The translations under genes were made by a program, and so were the position numbers. A stretch of DNA of 64,000 nucleotides. Source: Tillandsia leiboldiana (lineage: Eukaryota > Streptophyta > Magnoliopsida > Poales > Bromeliaceae). The notes beneath the pieces were generated by a model. The model had not been told where the DNA came from, did no database searches, and worked only from the letters and a program-made list of their open reading frames with translations. The stretch's first letter is position 1. The number at the start of each line of letters is the position of its first letter. The DNA is taken from the NCBI GenBank assembly GCA_029204045.2, contig CM055063.1, positions 27,535,721-27,599,720 on the forward strand. The letters are read 5' to 3'. This document shows, in pieces, positions 1-10,706 of the stretch.

Positions 1-855
1 GAACAGTAGAACTGGAGGCACAGTTGCAAGAACCACAGAACGCCGCATCCCGATCCGATTACTACATGACTGTCATTAAGGGGAGCCGATTTTATCGCCT
101 CGAGCATCTCCCAATACAAAAAGGCAAGAAAGTAATGACCAAGGGCGAGCTTTTGGCCGCTGGCCAGCGCCACTGCTATCGGCAGAAAGTCCCGGTCCAT
201 ATTTTGAGATCGGGTGCAGAAAATGCTATAGCACAGCCAGTACCAGAGAAAGGCGATGTACTCCGTCTTGGTTACTGGTTCGGCAAATATCTGAGCGAAT
301 CTCCCGTACAAGAGATTTTTCTTGGAATCCAGTGTGGGATAAAGAACATCCATGCTATCGGCCGAAAAGGCCAGAGACAGAGTAACACCATGAGGACGAA
401 GGCCGGTGATGGCTGCCACATCCATCAACGTCAGGGTGAATAGTCCCGAACGAAAGGTGTTAGAATGTGATGGCCAGAAACACAGGGCCAACGCCAAAGG
501 TAGCGGGTCGGTTTGGTAAGTGTTCCGGGAGAGTTGGATAGCGTCAAAAATATCCACCTCTTTCCACAGGTCCCCGTAGGCAGCTTGGATCCGGTCAAGC
601 CACTGCACATACGAACCGGAGGTGGCGGGCCAGGTATAGAGGTTCCTACCAAAGGCCTTATCAGAGGCCCAGGTACCATGGTAAACCTTGTCCGCCAGTA
701 ACAGAAGACTGGTGGTGGGGAACGGAAAAGTTTCCTGAAGGAAGCATTGTAAAAGAAGGCCCGCGGATGAAGCGTAGGGTGTTCACCGATAGCGGATGAA
801 GGAGCCGAAAATCAACGGCAAAGTCAGACGGTAGCGGGGCAACGCGGGAGACCAT
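1..855 (-). pseudogene. Plant mobile domain (PMD) ORF, antisense in a Ty3/gypsy element, frameshifted
   Basis: Reading the minus strand from about 855 down to 1 gives a plant mobile domain (aminotransferase-like PMD, related to MAIN/MAIL proteins). Visible landmarks are GKRWIFLTLSNSPGTLTKP near 580-530, then DVAAITGLRPHGVTLSLAFS near 430-370 and a segment ending FLWYWLCYSIF near 270-240. A one-base frameshift near 436 (VRDYSP then stop) separates the two halves, and the protein runs off the left edge. It lies upstream of, and antisense to, a plus-strand LTR. That arrangement is known for Tat-lineage Ty3/gypsy elements, whose antisense ORF encodes a PMD-like protein. I infer it is a decayed transposon-borne PMD and not a host gene. 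Confidence 0.7.
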
Positions 856-1135
856 GAAGTAAGAAAACTGTTGATAAGTGGCAAAGAAAATAATACAGAA
901 GAAAGAAAGAGTGGTAAAGGAGCACCGGAGTAGGGGCTATTTAAAGCTTCAAAGGACGGAGTGTTTTCTAAGAATAACAGAAAAATGAAGGTAACAAGAC
1001 AATGAAATAGGAACCGCCATCCCTCCAAAGTCGGCGGAGTTTTTGGCCAAATGATTCGCAAATGGATGCGAACCACAGGATAAATTAGTGATGTCAGATC
1101 AACGAAACCAACGGGCAATTAAGGAGATCAGGATG

Positions 1136-2439
1136 TAAAACCCTAATGACGAAGCTATCGAAGTGCAACTAGAAAAGATTTGGTTAAAAGGTATGAAGCT
1201 AAGATCCACCGCTGAAATCACATATCTAGATCAGAAGGGCAGGGGAATGGAAAGATCGTATTCCGATGAACTACAAAAGGAATGGTCCAAGACCTCAAAG
1301 CCCACGTAAGGCATCACGTAAACTTTTCGGCAATCACCCGAAAGGCATATCAGGCGATTGCCGAGGGGGCATTATTGAGACCAGAATTTCCGCCCGTGGC
1401 GGATACCGTCGGTCGACAGACATTAGCCAACAAGAGAATGAATTAGAAGAAGAAAACCCGTAGCTCAACCGACCGGACTCAGTCGCGTAAGAATGCAACA
1501 CGCGACATGTGCTATTGGCTAAAAGCATCAGCCGATAAAAGGAGTAGCCGACAAGAGGAGTAACACCTCGTCCAAGGCTGACTTTGGCAATCATCAGACC
1601 GCTCCTGTCAAGGTGTCCCCCGGTCGGATGACACAAGAGGCGAAGTCAAAGTCGTTTTTCGGCTGATCAAGCAAAAAAAGAAAGGACTCTGGAAAAGAAA
1701 GATGCGAGATTTGGGCGCGAATCCCGTAACTAACCCAGAGCGGCAAGCAGCGCGCAGTATTAGAAAGCGACGAGGATAACACTCTGGTGCGATAACAAGG
1801 AGACGAACTTAGACGGAAAACGGCTACTATCCTGTTGAGGATAATCGATTTAAAAGGAAGTCGTTGAGGATTTCACGATATTTCTCCCCAAATTACGCCG
1901 ATAATTTAAAATTCAAATCGGCGCCCAATAACCTTGATTTGAAAACTGTATAAATAAGCGAACCAACGAAGGAAAAGGGGTCCAACAACCTCGTAAGCGC
2001 AGTACCACCCCAGCTCTTTAATATCTTAGGAGTAGGATAACTTAACTTTTACTGCTTTTCTAGGAGTAGGCTTAATTTAATTGGTTACTTTGTTCCTGTA
2101 ATCCCATTCCACATCAATACAATTTCCACCCCGCAATCGACTCCTTGGACTTTTGTGTTTTTATCTTATTTTGTGCTTCTTCCTCTACCTCCATACCCCG
2201 TTTCGGCTAATCTAGGCCGAACGGTCGCAAGAGTTATCAGAGGAGAGCCTCCCTCTGCATCCGCATCCCACTTCGGCTACCCAAAGCCGAGCGGTCGCGA
2301 GAGTTACCAGAGGAGAACCCGACCGAGCAGATCCCTCCTCGGCCCGATCGCTTGATCCATTTGGCACGCGGCGCACTTCACAAACATCAGAGGGTCACCC
2401 CCAGGGGCCGATTGCGCATCGCCATTTTCGGCCCCAACA
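1136..2439 (+). mobile_element. 3' LTR of a Tat-like Ty3/gypsy element (left boundary uncertain)
   Basis: The right end CGGCCCCAACA at 2429-2439, preceded by GGCACGCGGCGCAC and CAGAGGGTCA, resembles the end of the solo LTR at 11854-12823. A TATA box (TATAAATA, 1949-1956) sits at the equivalent place in both, followed by a GGGGTCC leader. The start is a guess: a purine-rich run just before TGTAAAACCC at 1136 would serve as the polypurine tract. No second copy is in the window, so length and duplication cannot be confirmed. Confidence 0.5.
1949..1956 (+). promoter_or_regulatory. LTR TATA box
   Basis: TATAAATA inside the LTR, in the same relative place as TATAAATA at 12384-12391 in the related solo LTR. 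It is the likely U3 promoter of the element. Confidence 0.5.
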
Positions 2440-3419
2440 AGTACGAAAGAATTGGACTCCTGCTAAAAAAAGAAGAGCTGGTTTTGATAAGAAAAGAGAA
2501 AATCAAATCCAACCTTAATCCGTATTTTGAAACGAACCACGTTCCATACTGATAATACAACTAATCCTAACCTCCACATACGGTGTTCCTAGGAAACTAG
2601 CGTATCACATCCCCATACCTGTACCACATGCAACAAGCAATGTCATTCTAGGTAACGTTGCTCTCAATACTGAATTCAGCAACATCCAGAAGTGCTACTT
2701 CATTTTCAATAATTGGATTCAACACAGTGGACTCCAAGGAGTGAATAAATACTTTATTCAAATTGACAATTTCCTGATGTTGACATATATCTAGAAAATA
2801 TTACTCCATTAACGTCCCTAATCAAAAATCATATCAAAACCTGGAAGCTAATTTCCTATTTTTGAGTCCTGGCACAGAAGTGATTTCATCAGAAACATTA
2901 TTATTAAGGATTTGGAACTTCACGTCAAAATTGAAAGAGTCCAATCACATCCTGTTTAGGAGGCATTCTATTCAAAAGTTGGTCAATACATTGTATACAA
3001 TTGGTTTTATGACATAAATTAAAAGCTGATCCAAACTCATAATTCTGATGTTCTGTCTTACACTTTCTCATCTTTCTCTTTGGCACTAGTTTTCGCCTCT
3101 CTTTCCATTCCTATGCCATAACTGCTACTTCTCCAGTATAAGATTATATCGGTATAAGATTGATGCAACTTTTGCTAATCAAATCATATAAGATTATATC
3201 GGTATCTCAAGATGATTCGAAATGAATTGATAAAATAGAGAAGAATAATTATCTGGATAAGTTTATATTTCTGCAAAATTAGACTGGAAAATAATGACAA
3301 TCCAACAAGAAATACTAGTCAACCAGTAGCTTCATTTCTCACATAGCTGCAACTGGAAAACACAGTTAAGGAACAGGCATAATCTTGAATATATTGTGAA
3401 AGCGAAATGAGACACTTAC
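2440..3419. other. Intronic sequence downstream of the last visible PIP5K exon
   Basis: AT-rich sequence. I searched the minus strand for the expected C-terminal PIPK exons (the stretch around the GVNMPAR motif and the IIDILQEY motif) and did not find them. They probably lie beyond the left edge, past the gypsy element. Nothing else is recognised. Confidence 0.5.
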
Positions 3420-3574
3420 ATTCTTTGGCTGACAAACTTTTCTCATTTTGAACAGTGCTTTGATTTTCCACCTGAGCCTTCAATTGTTCAGGAGGTCTAA
3501 AATGCAGTCCCAAAAGCATGCTATAATCAATTATACATTGTGATTCCAGAAACATGCAATCAAGAGAGATTTGC
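3420..3574 (-). CDS. PIP5K: PIP5K exon: kinase catalytic segment with IDYSMLLG motif
   Basis: The acceptor is TTGCTCAG just above 3574 and the donor is GTAAGTG at 3419. The exon begins with the G that completes an Arg codon left by the previous exon. It encodes QISLDCMFLESQCIIDYSML, then LGLHFRPPEQ and a polar, low-complexity tail. IDYSMLLG corresponds to the conserved IMDYSLLVG of PIPK enzymes, which carries the aspartate of the catalytic/metal site. The exon ends in phase 1. It is the last kinase exon visible, so the activation loop and C-terminus are outside the window or lost. The polar tail after HFRPPE is where plant PIP5Ks have a variable insert. Confidence 0.88.
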
Positions 3575-4042
3575 CTGAGCAATCGAAAGGTAGAAAAAAA
3601 AAATGATTCAGATGAATGATACTTGTATGCAAAAAGAAACAAAGATAAGTATAAAAACTTTCATTAGCACTAATTTATCCAAAGTTGCAGAGAGATAAAA
3701 TCACAATATTAGAACTTTAGAAGGCCTTGAACGGACAAATTAGTAAATCTTAGCAGTACATTGCACAACATCAAATGGGAAAGACTAACATGTTAAGGCT
3801 GCTATACCTATGACAACTGTTTGGGAGTCATGGACTCATAAATATTGCATTTGCTTCACCACTTTAATTATTTTAATGCCAAACATGCAAATTTATCTAA
3901 GCTAAAATGTAGAAAATCCTGAATTTATCATAATTTCACTTTGCTTCCTTGAAATGTCAAAATCTATATATCAGCTGTTTGCAATTCTAACATTTTCCCT
4001 ATAAAGAATTTGTTATAAATATACCAATTAATTGGACAAGAG

Positions 4043-4386
4043 CAAGGTTTTAAGTATCCATCGGCACGGACCGTATCTACCGTGCCGTACCGTGCCAACA
4101 AGATACCGGCACGATACAGCTCCCGTGCCGATGACACAGTTCAAAACCTTTTTTTCTTAAAATTACTAAGTAATTTTCTTAATAAAGTTCAAAGTATTTG
4201 ATAAAGATGCATAATAAGCAATTAAAAAAATTTGTTGCTAAAGAAATTAAATATTTCATGCCATTATGTGTCGGCACGCATGTATTTTTTGTGACCGGCA
4301 CTCATCGGCACGGCTCGGCACGCACTGTGCTGTACCGTGCCGGCAAGTTTTCGGCACGACCCCGTGCCACGGTACTTAAATCCTTG
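4043..4386. mobile_element. hAT MITE, short GGCACG subfamily (copy 1)
   Basis: This 344 bp non-coding element starts CAAGGTTTTAAGTATC and ends GTACTTAAATCCTTG, which are imperfect terminal inverted repeats. It is flanked by a perfect 8-bp duplication GACAAGAG (4035-4042 and 4387-4394), as expected for hAT. Subterminal regions are packed with GGCACG/CGTGCC motifs around an AT-rich core. It lies in the PIP5K intron between 3575 and 9123, and a second copy of exactly the same length lies at 38226-38569. Confidence 0.93.
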
Positions 4387-4394
4387 GACAAGAG

Positions 4395-4884
4395 TTTAAA
4401 ATACCAAAGTTGCTCTTTATTTTCTTCCTAGATTTCTATTTTACCTATTCTTTTCCATCCTTCCCTCACCCAACTTCACTCAACATTTAGAACAAAATGA
4501 GTAGAACGGAGGTGGTAGTTATAGAATTTGAGTTAATAAAGGAGGTAGGAAGATGGGATATAGTAGGAATTGGTGACCATGGAGGAAACAACGAGGCATG
4601 AGGAGGTTGAGGGTGGGAACAGGAAGAAAGATTACACCAATGCTGTAGAGTGGAGATGGAAAAGAACAAGAAGGTCGTGGTGGTGGAGGTTCGAAGAAAA
4701 AGGCAATGTTGTTATCCTCCCCTCATCACTCATGGCGTATTCTCTTGAAGAGTTTCATAATAATATATTGGAGGTAATAAGTAGAATTTGACAACTCAGA
4801 AGGGTGAAGCAAAAATTGTGATATATGCAAGAATTTATTTCTGTATTTTAGCCTAAAATAGAATTGTAAAAAATGCCTTATATA
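4395..4884. other. Unassigned intronic sequence
   Basis: Contains a purine-rich stretch near 4500-4700 but no conserved domain, terminal repeat or RNA gene that I can recognise. Short ORFs here look accidental. Confidence 0.4.
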
Positions 4885-5610
4885 TGTTAATATATATTTC
4901 TAGGCCCATTTCTTACAAGACAATCTTTTGGGTAACATGTGTGATGATCCAGACCCACGTGGAGGAATTTCGGCTTGATCAGCAGCTTATGGAGGCTCTT
5001 GTTGTTTGATAGAGTTGGTTGCGCGCAAATCGGACCCAAGATTTGGGCCCAACGCGAAAAATGGATTAAGAACACTTATTTGGGCGTTTTTGTCGGGTGA
5101 TAGAAATGGTTTCGCGCAAAACGGAGACCGCAGTTGGATTCAACACGAAAAAATGTTCAAAATTGGCTATTTGGATGTATTTTTTCGTAAACGGACGCGA
5201 AAAACGGACAGCGCACGAAAACGTCAAAAATCAGCTTTTTGGGCTTTTCGGGCTGTTTCTGCGAGTGGGCCGGTCCACAGCCCACTGCACGCGCACCGGG
5301 CGCAGCGAGCCGCGGCGCTGGACGCGTGGAGCGCGGGGATTGGGCGGCGCACTGTGCAGCATGTGGCGTGGCAGGCATGCGGGGGGCCACGCAGCGCGCG
5401 GTGGTTGGCTGGCGCCAACCACCCGCGCACGCGGCTGGGCCGCGTGGCACGGCCCGATTGGCCGCACCTCGCTGTTGCGTGGGGCAGGTCACGCGGCACG
5501 CCTGGATGAATCCGGGAGTTGCGCTTGCTGTCCCGTGTTGGGCGCCCGAAAGATTCGGGCGCCCAAAAATGTACCCCAAACCTATTTTGGGTTTCTCTTT
5601 GGATTTCGCC

Positions 5611-5618
5611 TATAAATA
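5611..5618 (+). promoter_or_regulatory. LTR TATA box within CCTATAAATAGGCC
   Basis: The 14-bp sequence CCTATAAATAGGCC is also found at 44250-44263 in another solo LTR, and a similar core lies on the minus strand near 57754-57763. Conservation in three LTRs of different sequence supports a real core promoter. Confidence 0.7.
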
Positions 5619-6975
5619 GGCCTTTGAAGCCCCATTTCGAGACTTCTGGGATTTTTGCTGGAGCTCCCCTTTGGCTGAGGTCTTCCTCTTCAAGTCCACC
5701 ACACTTTGAAAGAGTCTTGGCATTTTTGGAGGTCGCGACATCGACATTTTCCCCGACTCGGCGCACTTCGACGCTTCTCCGATTGTGGCCTTTTACGTCG
5801 ACGCTTCGTCCGCGGGCTCCCCTGAGCCGAAGGAGTTTTTAGCCGATTTTTGCAGCGACGTTTTCACGAGAGGTAGGTCTTCGATTTCCGTATTTGCTGT
5901 TCCTCTCCATTTTGGGTTTTTATGGGGTATTTCGGAGCTTCTTTAGACCCCATTTTCTACAGCAATTTTCTGGACAGAGGTGGAGTAATCTTGCATTTTC
6001 TCACGGTTGTCGGAACTGGGAGTTTAAGGATTCGATTGACATCTACACTTCGAGAGGAACACAACTACTTCGAGAGGAACACAACTATATTTTTTTTAGA
6101 TTTTTTTTAGGACTCCTCGCAGGTGAGAATTTTCGTTTTTGGGGACTGTTGCTCTGAACAGTAAAATGCAGATTTTGTGTTGGTAATTTTTGCGGCGTTC
6201 GGCTTGTGATACAGTTTTCGCTGGAATTTTGGAGTTTCGCAGGGAAAGGGGAAGTTGGAACTTATCGTCACAATCGAGGTGAGTATTTTTCCTTTTGATC
6301 CCGGACAAAAATTACGCTCAGATTAGCTTCTACACTCGAGCTGATTTTTGCCAAACTTGTTGGACAACACTTCAGTGTTTTGCTTGCCGCCGCCGATCCG
6401 GGAGGAGTTTTTGGGAGTTCTTGGATTCATTGGAACCGTAAGAACGGAGGGAACGCGCACGCCAAATTTCAGCCCGATCGGATTCCGGATCTGCACGTTC
6501 CAAGTGGGTTGTTGAGCATCTCTTTCTACGGCTTACTCACTAGGACTATTAGAGTGACCCCCAACTTGTATTTATAGTTTCACCACCCCATTGGAAATCA
6601 TGCATGAATAAATTATCCTGATTAATTCTTAGCCTATCTATGTGGGATTGGTATACTATGGTGGTGATATATTAACATGCATTGTTAGCACTTAGCCTTT
6701 CATTTGTAATTGGTTATTCGTTGAGACAATATGATCTATTCTATGTAAGGTTACTATTTTATGCTCTTCATTTTATTCTACATGATAACAATTGCATGTT
6801 TGTATGGACATTTGGATAGGCCACTTTTTATCGCTATACTATTATATTGGGACTTGACTTAGGAGAAACCATGATTGTTCTTTTTTTCCTTTTTACTTAG
6901 ACATGTGATTCATGTTGCTCGGGTTGCGAGCAGGGGCTTGGGATAGCGTAGTCGAGATTATCGAGTCTGGGAGAG

Positions 6976-7119
6976 ATTGTACCAGATTGTGGACTTGTGG
7001 GGTGTTGCGGCAACCGCGGATATTGGGCGGTTGACCGGATGTCGATTATTGTACCAGATTGTGGACTTGTGGGGTGTTGCGGCAACCACGGATATTGGAC
7101 GGTTGGCCGGATGTCGATC
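6976..7119 (+). repeat. 72-bp tandem duplication inside the solo LTR
   Basis: Two direct copies with period 72 (6976-7047 and 7048-7119), each beginning ATTGTACCAGATTGTGGAC and ending near CCGGATGTCGAT. A few substitutions separate them. Confidence 0.85.
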
Positions 7120-8083
7120 TTTGCATCAGATTTGGGGTTCGGATTTCATTAGTTGACGAAGTTTTCCACTTTGAGTATAGTCGTGACTAAGCCCTGCTGT
7201 ATTGAGATACTTTCGACATTGTTACTTTACTCGTGTGGGTCGCTCCCCTCGAATGCCACTCCGGAGTAGGCGTTATGGCCGAGCCGTGTGCCGGTCAGTT
7301 GGTTATTTTGAGATCGAGCCGTATGTCGATCAGTTACTGGGCTCTTGAGTTCGACGGCAGAGCAGGCAGTACCGGGTTTCATACCGATCCATTTGATTGG
7401 ATTTATATTGATAGATATTGTTCACTGATGCATGCATACATTTTTTTATTTGGTACTGCATTAGAGGCATAGTAGTGGTAGTTTTCCTTATCAGCAGATT
7501 ATTTTTAGCATACCACTTTACTTCCTTTCTTGCCTCAAGTAGACTTAGTGGGTACGTCGGAGTTTGAGGATTTACCTATTGAGGGCTACTGGTTTACTAG
7601 TAGTTCTCACACCCGTTGGGGTTCTCGCCCCTTTTTTCTTTTCTTTTCTTCCCTTTGTTTTGCAGAGTCTTCTGCGGGAGTTGCTGATCCTTCAGCCGCT
7701 GTTCGAGGCGAGGGAGTCACGAGCTAGATCCTTACCTGTCCTTGGAGTGTAGTGGTTGGAGATTTTTAGTACAGTCAGCTGGATTATTGTATAGTTTACT
7801 CTTTTGAGAGCTTTCCTGTATTTGTGAAAGACTGATGTATTATTGTTTTAGTTTACCTCCGTTTTTGGGTTTATAGATGCTGTATCTGAGGATGATGTAT
7901 GGTGATTATTTATATTTGGGAGATGGATTTTATTTCACAGCAGTTTATTTTCGCTTTGATATTTGTATAGCTGTAGTACTATCTTTTGCAGGTTAGACGC
8001 TTCGCCTATGCGGGGTTTTCCGTATGGGCGGCGGATCTGTTGGCGAGCCCGGGTCGCAGTTTTGACCCCGGGGCGTGACAACA

Positions 8084-8096
8084 TGGTATCAGAGTC
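8084..8096 (+). other. tRNA-iMet primer binding site of the TRIM
   Basis: TGGTATCAGAGTC is complementary to the 3' end of initiator tRNA-Met. It belongs to the TRIM. The solo LTR inserted right at this spot, so its duplicated target ACATG overlaps the first bases. Confidence 0.8.
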
Positions 8097-8292
8097 AATT
8101 TTAAACTCCTGTCTATGAGATCAAAGGTTTGATCACCACCTTCAATTTCTAATGGGTTAAATTTCCACATCATATTTACCTCACCTGTCAAATCCATGTG
8201 CCTTTCATATTTGTCATGCACATAAGTGTGGGGTGTTAATATATATTCTTGGGCCCGAATTTTACTAGATTGATCTCTTGGATAACAATATA

Positions 8293-9123
8293 ATTTTAAG
8301 ATACTTGTTTGTTGCTTCAAAAGAGGGGAGATGGAAGGAATTTGATTGTAGCTGGTTCATCCACCCCGTGTGTTTGATGGCATGTCGCAGATTTCCCGCG
8401 GACTTGACGACTCGAACCAATTGTTCTTTCCCGGGAAAAACCCTGGGTTCCCCTCTGAACTGAACTTGAAAATGAAAGTCTCACCAAACTGAACTTATGG
8501 GCGCATCCTTATGCAGTAACCAGGGGACTAACACTAGGAAGATCCGAGGAGGAAAACTCCAGTAATACCTTAATGGCGTCCATTCCTAGGCTTCGGGAGA
8601 TCAGAGGAAATCCCTGCTTTTGCAAAACCTGTAATTCATACTTTTTAGTTGGGTATCACATCGAAATGGTACCAACCGTACTTAATAATGGAAGGATTTG
8701 GCAGAAATATGTAAAATTGTCCCTCCTTAAAAGGGCTCTAAAACTAATTTGTGACAAGTAATTAAAGAAGCCAAATGGAAGAAAATTTCACAAGAACAAC
8801 TAGTTTTTCTTAGTGATGCTTACTTAGTTATGTACTATTGTAGATTGCAATAGCAGTTCATGAATTAAATGAAGACAAGAATGTAAAATTGTATTAGCTC
8901 ACACGGGCATGCAATTATAAATAAATATGTTATTGTTGTTTTAAGTTCTTTATTTTTTTATTCATGAAAAAAAATAGTATTAACTGTTCGGATAAAATTT
9001 AATAAATGCTACACAATTTTCAAATTTAAGTCCAATTAGCAATACTTTTTATCTCCTAACAAAACAGATCAGTAGATAAAAACTTCAATGCTTTCAAATT
9101 GAATAAGATGAAATGCAGTTAAC
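8293..9123. other. Unassigned intronic sequence
   Basis: Part of the PIP5K intron next to the 9124-9311 exon. The stretch 8330-8760 is less AT-rich than usual intron and could be an old repeat fragment, but I see no domain or terminal repeats. Confidence 0.35.
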
Positions 9124-9311
9124 CTAAAAAGTGATTCTCGCCATGACTTCTTCAAATGGAAAACATATGGCAGATCAAGATCCTTCAGAGTAGTACTTTC
9201 ACAAATGTTCTCCTTGTTTGTTGACCTTCCTTGAAGAGATCCCTTCAAATCATACCTATGGTGAATGCGCAACTCAGTGCAGAACATATTTCCCATCACT
9301 ACAAAACGAAC
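9124..9311 (-). CDS. PIP5K: PIP5K exon: kinase core with DLKGS motif
   Basis: Acceptor CCTATGCAG above 9311, donor GTTAAC at 9123. The exon encodes VRFVVMGNMFCTELRIHHRY, then DLKGSLQGRSTNK, a short acidic linker, and TTLKDLDLPYVFHLKKSW ending LF plus two bases of Arg. MGN and DLKGS are signature PIPK motifs; DLKGS contributes to ATP and metal binding in the family. The DLKGSxxGR pattern and TLKDLDL are typical of plant type I/II PIP kinases. An 85-bp intron separates it from the next upstream exon, the only short intron in the gene. Confidence 0.93.
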
Positions 9312-9396
9312 CTGCATAGGGGAAGTGTAGAATAGCAGAGACAACATTAAGTATTTACAAGTCAGAGTAACATATTGACAAATATTAGAGAGCTAC

Positions 9397-9507
9397 CTTC
9401 TGTCCACGTCTTACTGTTATCCTATGCAGACCAAAGAACTTCGTTATAAGGGTATTGTCATGAGCTCCTACATGATTGTAATACTGAGGAAGCATTTTCA
9501 AAAGAAT
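9397..9507 (-). CDS. PIP5K: PIP5K exon: kinase N-lobe/core segment
   Basis: This 111 bp exon (37 codons, phase 0 at both ends) has acceptor TTGCTGCAG and donor GTAGCT. It encodes ILLKMLPQYYNHVGAHDNTL followed by ITKFFGLHRITVRRGQK. The LPxYYxHV and TKFFGLH patterns are conserved in PIPK domains. It is too short to show up as a standalone ORF; I found it by reading from the flanking exons. The intron upstream of it is 10.1 kb. Confidence 0.92.
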
Positions 9508-10443
9508 CTGCAGCAACAAATTATGTAATTACAGGTAATAATGTCATATCTGATGTTACTGCTAAACAAAATATTAATAATCATTAGTTATTACGAGATA
9601 CGCAGCAGGTGGAAAATGTATATTCTTAAAGCTTGAGCAGTGGACCCATCATGTTACCCGAGACTAGATTGATGCTCACTTTGCACATTGTACATGCCAT
9701 TCATTTTCACTATATACATGACTCGATTTCAGTGTGGTGGCTAATTATATGCTTTACCAGGTCTTACACCATACTACTCTAATCTTGGTATTATATTCAC
9801 CATCATGCATGCTATAATTGTTTAATATATTACTATGAACTTTCACTCTACCAACTAGGCACTGTTGTGCTAATTACATTATTCTCGACAAAAGAGTGTT
9901 CCAGCGAACAATTTAATATATGAAATTGCCCTTGGCTATGACCTGGGAGTAGGGATGTCAATGGGTACAGATACCCGAACCGAAAGGGGCGGGTTTACCC
10001 CATGCTAAACGGATATTGTATGGGTTACGAGTATAAAAAACCAAAAACCCATCGAATTCAGATTCGGGTATAGATTTTGTCTGTACAGACCTGGACATGA
10101 ACACTTGTAAAAACCTAATTACAACATTTGGTATTCATGTTCACAAGTCTGTACACTTGTTTCCTCTCAAACTTATGAACTTGTTTAATTTCCGTGTAAA
10201 ACCTCTATGTTCATGTTTAGTCATTTACTTTTCTCTTTGATGCACACGATACTTGCTTCACTTTACAAGTTAGTTGCTTACTCCACTTGCTTGCTTGATG
10301 CCTTGCGTGGGGCCTAACAGGCATAAATGAATTTGATTCTCTTAAAGAAAGAACAAAATGATCAGCAAAAACAAGAAAAAAATTTCATACGAAGAAAGTG
10401 TGCGGATCTAGCGCAAACATTAGGAGGTACGCCAGTAGTATGT
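9508..10443. other. Intronic sequence with a possible hAT end
   Basis: At 9952 the sequence TAGGGATGTCAATGGGTA resembles the terminal repeat of some plant hAT elements (TAGGGGTG-type), but I could not find its partner. The rest is AT-rich intron with no domain. Confidence 0.35.
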
Positions 10444-10706
10444 GTACAAACCAAGGAATTAAGTATCACCTCGTGCCGTACAACATGGGGCGATACGTAC
10501 CGTGCTACCAATTAGGGGTCACGGTACAGGGGGGTCTCTTGGCATCCCTGTGTCGCGATACCCTCTTAGTGTCAAACGAGAGAGAGCGATACCTAGAGTG
10601 TATCACAGCACGTGCCGCTGCGTGCCCACACAGGCAATGTTTTTCTTTTTTTTTTTACTTAAGCTTTTTTTTTTCTGGTTTTCGGCTTCTCGCATAAACC
10701 TTTATC

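Larger units (their letters stand above)
4940..8080 (+). mobile_element. Solo LTR of a Ty3/gypsy (Tekay/Del-like) element
   Basis: A 3.14 kb sequence starts TGTGATGATCC and ends GGGGCGTGACA, with a perfect 5-bp duplication ACATG on both sides (4935-4939 and 8081-8085). There is no internal region, so it is a solo LTR left by recombination between two LTRs. The GC-rich left part (about 5220-5560) gives several overlapping ORFs that are not genes. A TATA box lies at 5611. The final 80 bp match the ends of minus-strand LTRs at 52673, 54754 and 63914. Confidence 0.9.
4885..8287 (+). mobile_element. TRIM element with ~54-bp LTRs, split by a solo LTR
   Basis: Two short similar LTRs, 4885-4937 and 8234-8287, both start TGTTAATATATATT and end with TAACA. 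A 5-bp duplication ATATA flanks the whole (4880-4884 and 8288-8292). The sequence after the 5' LTR, TGGTATCAGAGTC, matches the initiator-methionine tRNA primer site. A short purine run GTGTGGGG precedes the 3' LTR. Without the inserted solo LTR (4940-8080) the element would be only about 260 bp, a terminal-repeat retrotransposon in miniature. No coding capacity. Confidence 0.85.

Noticed and set aside
783..1118. 111-aa minus-strand ORF beside the PMD
   Set aside because: Wrong position and composition for PMD; it may be antisense ORF leader or chance. Not enough to call a gene.
5006..5842. Several overlapping 100-180 aa ORFs on both strands
   Set aside because: They lie in the GC-rich part of the solo LTR 4940-8080, overlap in many frames, are low in complexity (Arg/Ala/Gly/Pro) and match no family.
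6950..7120. Repeat pair that might suggest a CRISPR or satellite
   Set aside because: Only two 72-bp units without spacers, inside an LTR. A simple duplication; no cas genes and a eukaryotic context.
9952..10100. Possible third hAT family (TAGGGATGTCAATGGG start)
   Set aside because: Only one end visible; no partner terminus or duplication found, so not called as an element.
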